Origin: an uncultured Pseudomonadota bacterium
GTDB lineage: Bacteria; Pseudomonadota; Gammaproteobacteria; Burkholderiales; Rhodocyclaceae
Reading direction: 5' to 3'
Length of the DNA: 7,328 nt
Assembly (NCBI GenBank): GCA_903939665.1
Contig: CAJAHZ010000075.1
Coordinates: 1 to 7,328, forward strand
Position numbers and translations under genes: made by a program. Below, piece by piece: positions 6,024 through 7,328 of this stretch. The notes beneath the pieces were generated by a model that worked only from the letters and a program-made list of their open reading frames with translations, did not search any database and had not been told where the DNA came from. The stretch's first letter is position 1. The number at the start of each line of letters is the position of its first letter.

Positions 6024-7328
6024 ATGACACCACGCCCTCTTAACACCCAGCAGGGAGCCGATCGCTTCCTGCCGGAACACTTCCTGAATCGCGAACTCGG
6101 CCTGCTCGCTTTCAATCGCCGGGTCCTTTCGCAGGCACGGAATCCTCGTACGCCGCTGCTCGAACGCCTGCGTTTCCTGTGCATCGTTTCGAGCAATCTC
6201 GACGAGTTTTTCGAGATCCGTGTTGCCGGGTTGAAAGAGCAGATCAAGCTCAATTCGATATCAATCACGACCGACGGGATGACGGCGCGCGAGGTGTTCA
6301 ACCTGGTCGGCGCTGAAGCGCACGCCATGGTTGAAGAACAGTACGAACTGTTCAACGACGACATCCTGCCGCAGCTCGCTGCCGAGGGCATCCGCTTTCT
6401 GCGCCGGGCAGACTGGACCGACGCGCAGCGCGAGTGGATCAGCGCCTACTTTTTTCGTGAAGTTATCCCGGTGCTGACGCCCATCGGGCTCGACCCCTCG
6501 CACCCCTTCCCGCGCGTGCTCAACAAGAGCCTCAACTTTGCCGTCGAACTTGACGGCAAGGACGCCTTCGGGCGCAGCTCCGGTGCCGCCATCGTCCAGG
6601 CGCCACGGGTTTTGCCACGCGTCATCCGCCTGCCGCATGAGTTGTGCGATTGCGAATACGGCTTCGTGTTCCTGTCGTCGATCCTGCATGGCTTTGTTGG
6701 CGAACTATTTTCGGGAATGAATGTTCTGGGCTGTTACCAGTTTCGCGTCACTCGCAACAGCGACCTGTTCGTCGACGAGGAAGAAGTCAAGAATCTGCGC
6801 ACCAAAATTCAGGGCGAATTGCCGCAACGCCACTTCGGCGATGGCGTGCGCCTGGAAGTTGCCGACAACTGCTCGGAGGCGATGACCGAATTTCTCCTCG
6901 CGCAATTCGGCCTCAATGAAAACGATCTCTACCGCGTCCCCGGCCCGGTCAATCTGGTTCGCCTGATGCAGGTGCCCGACTGGGTATTGCGCGACGACCT
7001 GAAATTCACGCCGTTCCGGCCCGGCAGGCCAAAAGCGCTGCAGAAGACCCACAGCATTTTCGATAGCGTGCGGGCCGGCGACATTCTGCTGCATCACCCC
7101 TACCAGAGCTTCACGCCGGTCATCGAACTGCTTGACCAGGCGGCCAGCGATGCGCAGGTGGTGGCCATCAAGATGACGGTTTACCGCACCGGAACCGACT
7201 CGGTACTGATGCAGTCGTTGCTGCGCGCGGCGCAGAACGGCAAGGAAGTGACGGTCATCGTCGAACTGATGGCGCGCTTCGACGAGGAGGCGAATATCGG
7301 CTGGGCAACCAAGCTGGAGGAAGTCGGC
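6024..7328 (+). CDS. ppk1: Polyphosphate kinase 1, N-terminal part (runs off the right edge)
   Basis: The first 435 residues of PPK1, which reversibly polymerises the terminal phosphate of ATP into polyphosphate and is usually a membrane-associated tetramer of about 690 residues. The N-domain is clear: FLNRELGLLAFNRRVL (20-35), then ERLRFLCIVSSNLDEFFEIRVAGL (47-70), whose Asn58 matches the ATP-contacting Asn in SSNLDEF. The head domain covers about 125-320, with IPVLTPIGLDPSHPFP at 148-163 and PRVLPRVIRLP at 194-204. The first catalytic domain begins with LLHHPYQSF (355-363). Arg388 in VYRTGTDS and Arg418 in ARFDEEANI correspond, with the same 30-residue spacing, to the Mg/phosphate-binding Arg375 and Arg405 of E. 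coli. The autophosphorylated histidine (E. coli His435) would come about 13 residues past the edge, so activity cannot be judged. ATG 6024 is chosen because an in-frame TGA lies at 6009 and no other ATG precedes the conserved N-domain; no good ribosome site is visible. Confidence 0.96.
   Translation, partial: MTPRPLNTQQGADRFLPEHFLNRELGLLAFNRRVLSQARNPRTPLLERLRFLCIVSSNLDEFFEIRVAGLKEQIKLNSISITTDGMTAREVFNLVGAEAHAMVEEQYELFNDDILPQLAAEGIRFLRRADWTDAQREWISAYFFREVIPVLTPIGLDPSHPFPRVLNKSLNFAVELDGKDAFGRSSGAAIVQAPRVLPRVIRLPHELCDCEYGFVFLSSILHGFVGELFSGMNVLGCYQFRVTRNSDLFVDEEEVKNLRTKIQGELPQRHFGDGVRLEVADNCSEAMTEFLLAQFGLNENDLYRVPGPVNLVRLMQVPDWVLRDDLKFTPFRPGRPKALQKTHSIFDSVRAGDILLHHPYQSFTPVIELLDQAASDAQVVAIKMTVYRTGTDSVLMQSLLRAAQNGKEVTVIVELMARFDEEANIGWATKLEEVG

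Noticed and set aside
6261..7097. Minus-strand open frames opposite ppk1
   Set aside because: They are shadows of the conserved PPK1 frame, without recognisable domains or ribosome sites.

Overview
The window looks like a chromosomal segment of a GC-rich Gram-negative proteobacterium, most likely a betaproteobacterium (Rhodocyclales-like). This assignment is inferred from overall protein character, gene set and codon use; no rRNA or marker gene is present to prove it. Coding density is very high and I see no mobile element, CRISPR array, tRNA or rRNA.

Layout. From about 5863 down to base 1, six genes run on the minus strand in one tightly packed series. In order of transcription they are: ppx (exopolyphosphatase, 4352-5863), an MlaE-type lipid ABC permease with an N-terminal STAS-like domain (3218-4339), its MlaF-type ATPase (2430-3221), an MlaD-type MCE substrate-binding protein (1489-2427), an ABC-transport auxiliary lipoprotein (836-1492), and the first 276 residues of an AMP-forming acyl-CoA synthetase (828 to beyond base 1). 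The junctions are a 12-base gap, a 4-base ATGA overlap, a 2-base gap, another ATGA overlap and a 7-base gap, which is what a translationally coupled operon looks like. On the plus strand, ppk1 (polyphosphate kinase, from 6024) is divergent from ppx and runs off the right edge before its catalytic histidines. The only intergenic region of any size is the 160-base AT-richer ppx/ppk1 spacer, 5864-6023.

How the genes work together. Ppk1 makes polyphosphate reversibly from ATP and Ppx hydrolyses it from the chain end, so the divergent pair sets the polyphosphate pool. The four genes after ppx form a complete inner-membrane MCE lipid transporter (permease, ATPase, MCE ring protein) with an outer-membrane-type lipoprotein in place of the periplasmic carrier MlaC. 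Such systems move phospholipids or other hydrophobic molecules between the inner and outer membranes. The acyl-CoA synthetase at the end of the series could activate fatty acids derived from, or delivered by, this transporter. The link between polyphosphate turnover, envelope lipid transport and fatty-acid activation is an inference from gene order only. I found no clearly novel system; the most notable points are this operon composition, the STAS-permease fusion and a 33-residue repeat in the MCE protein helix.
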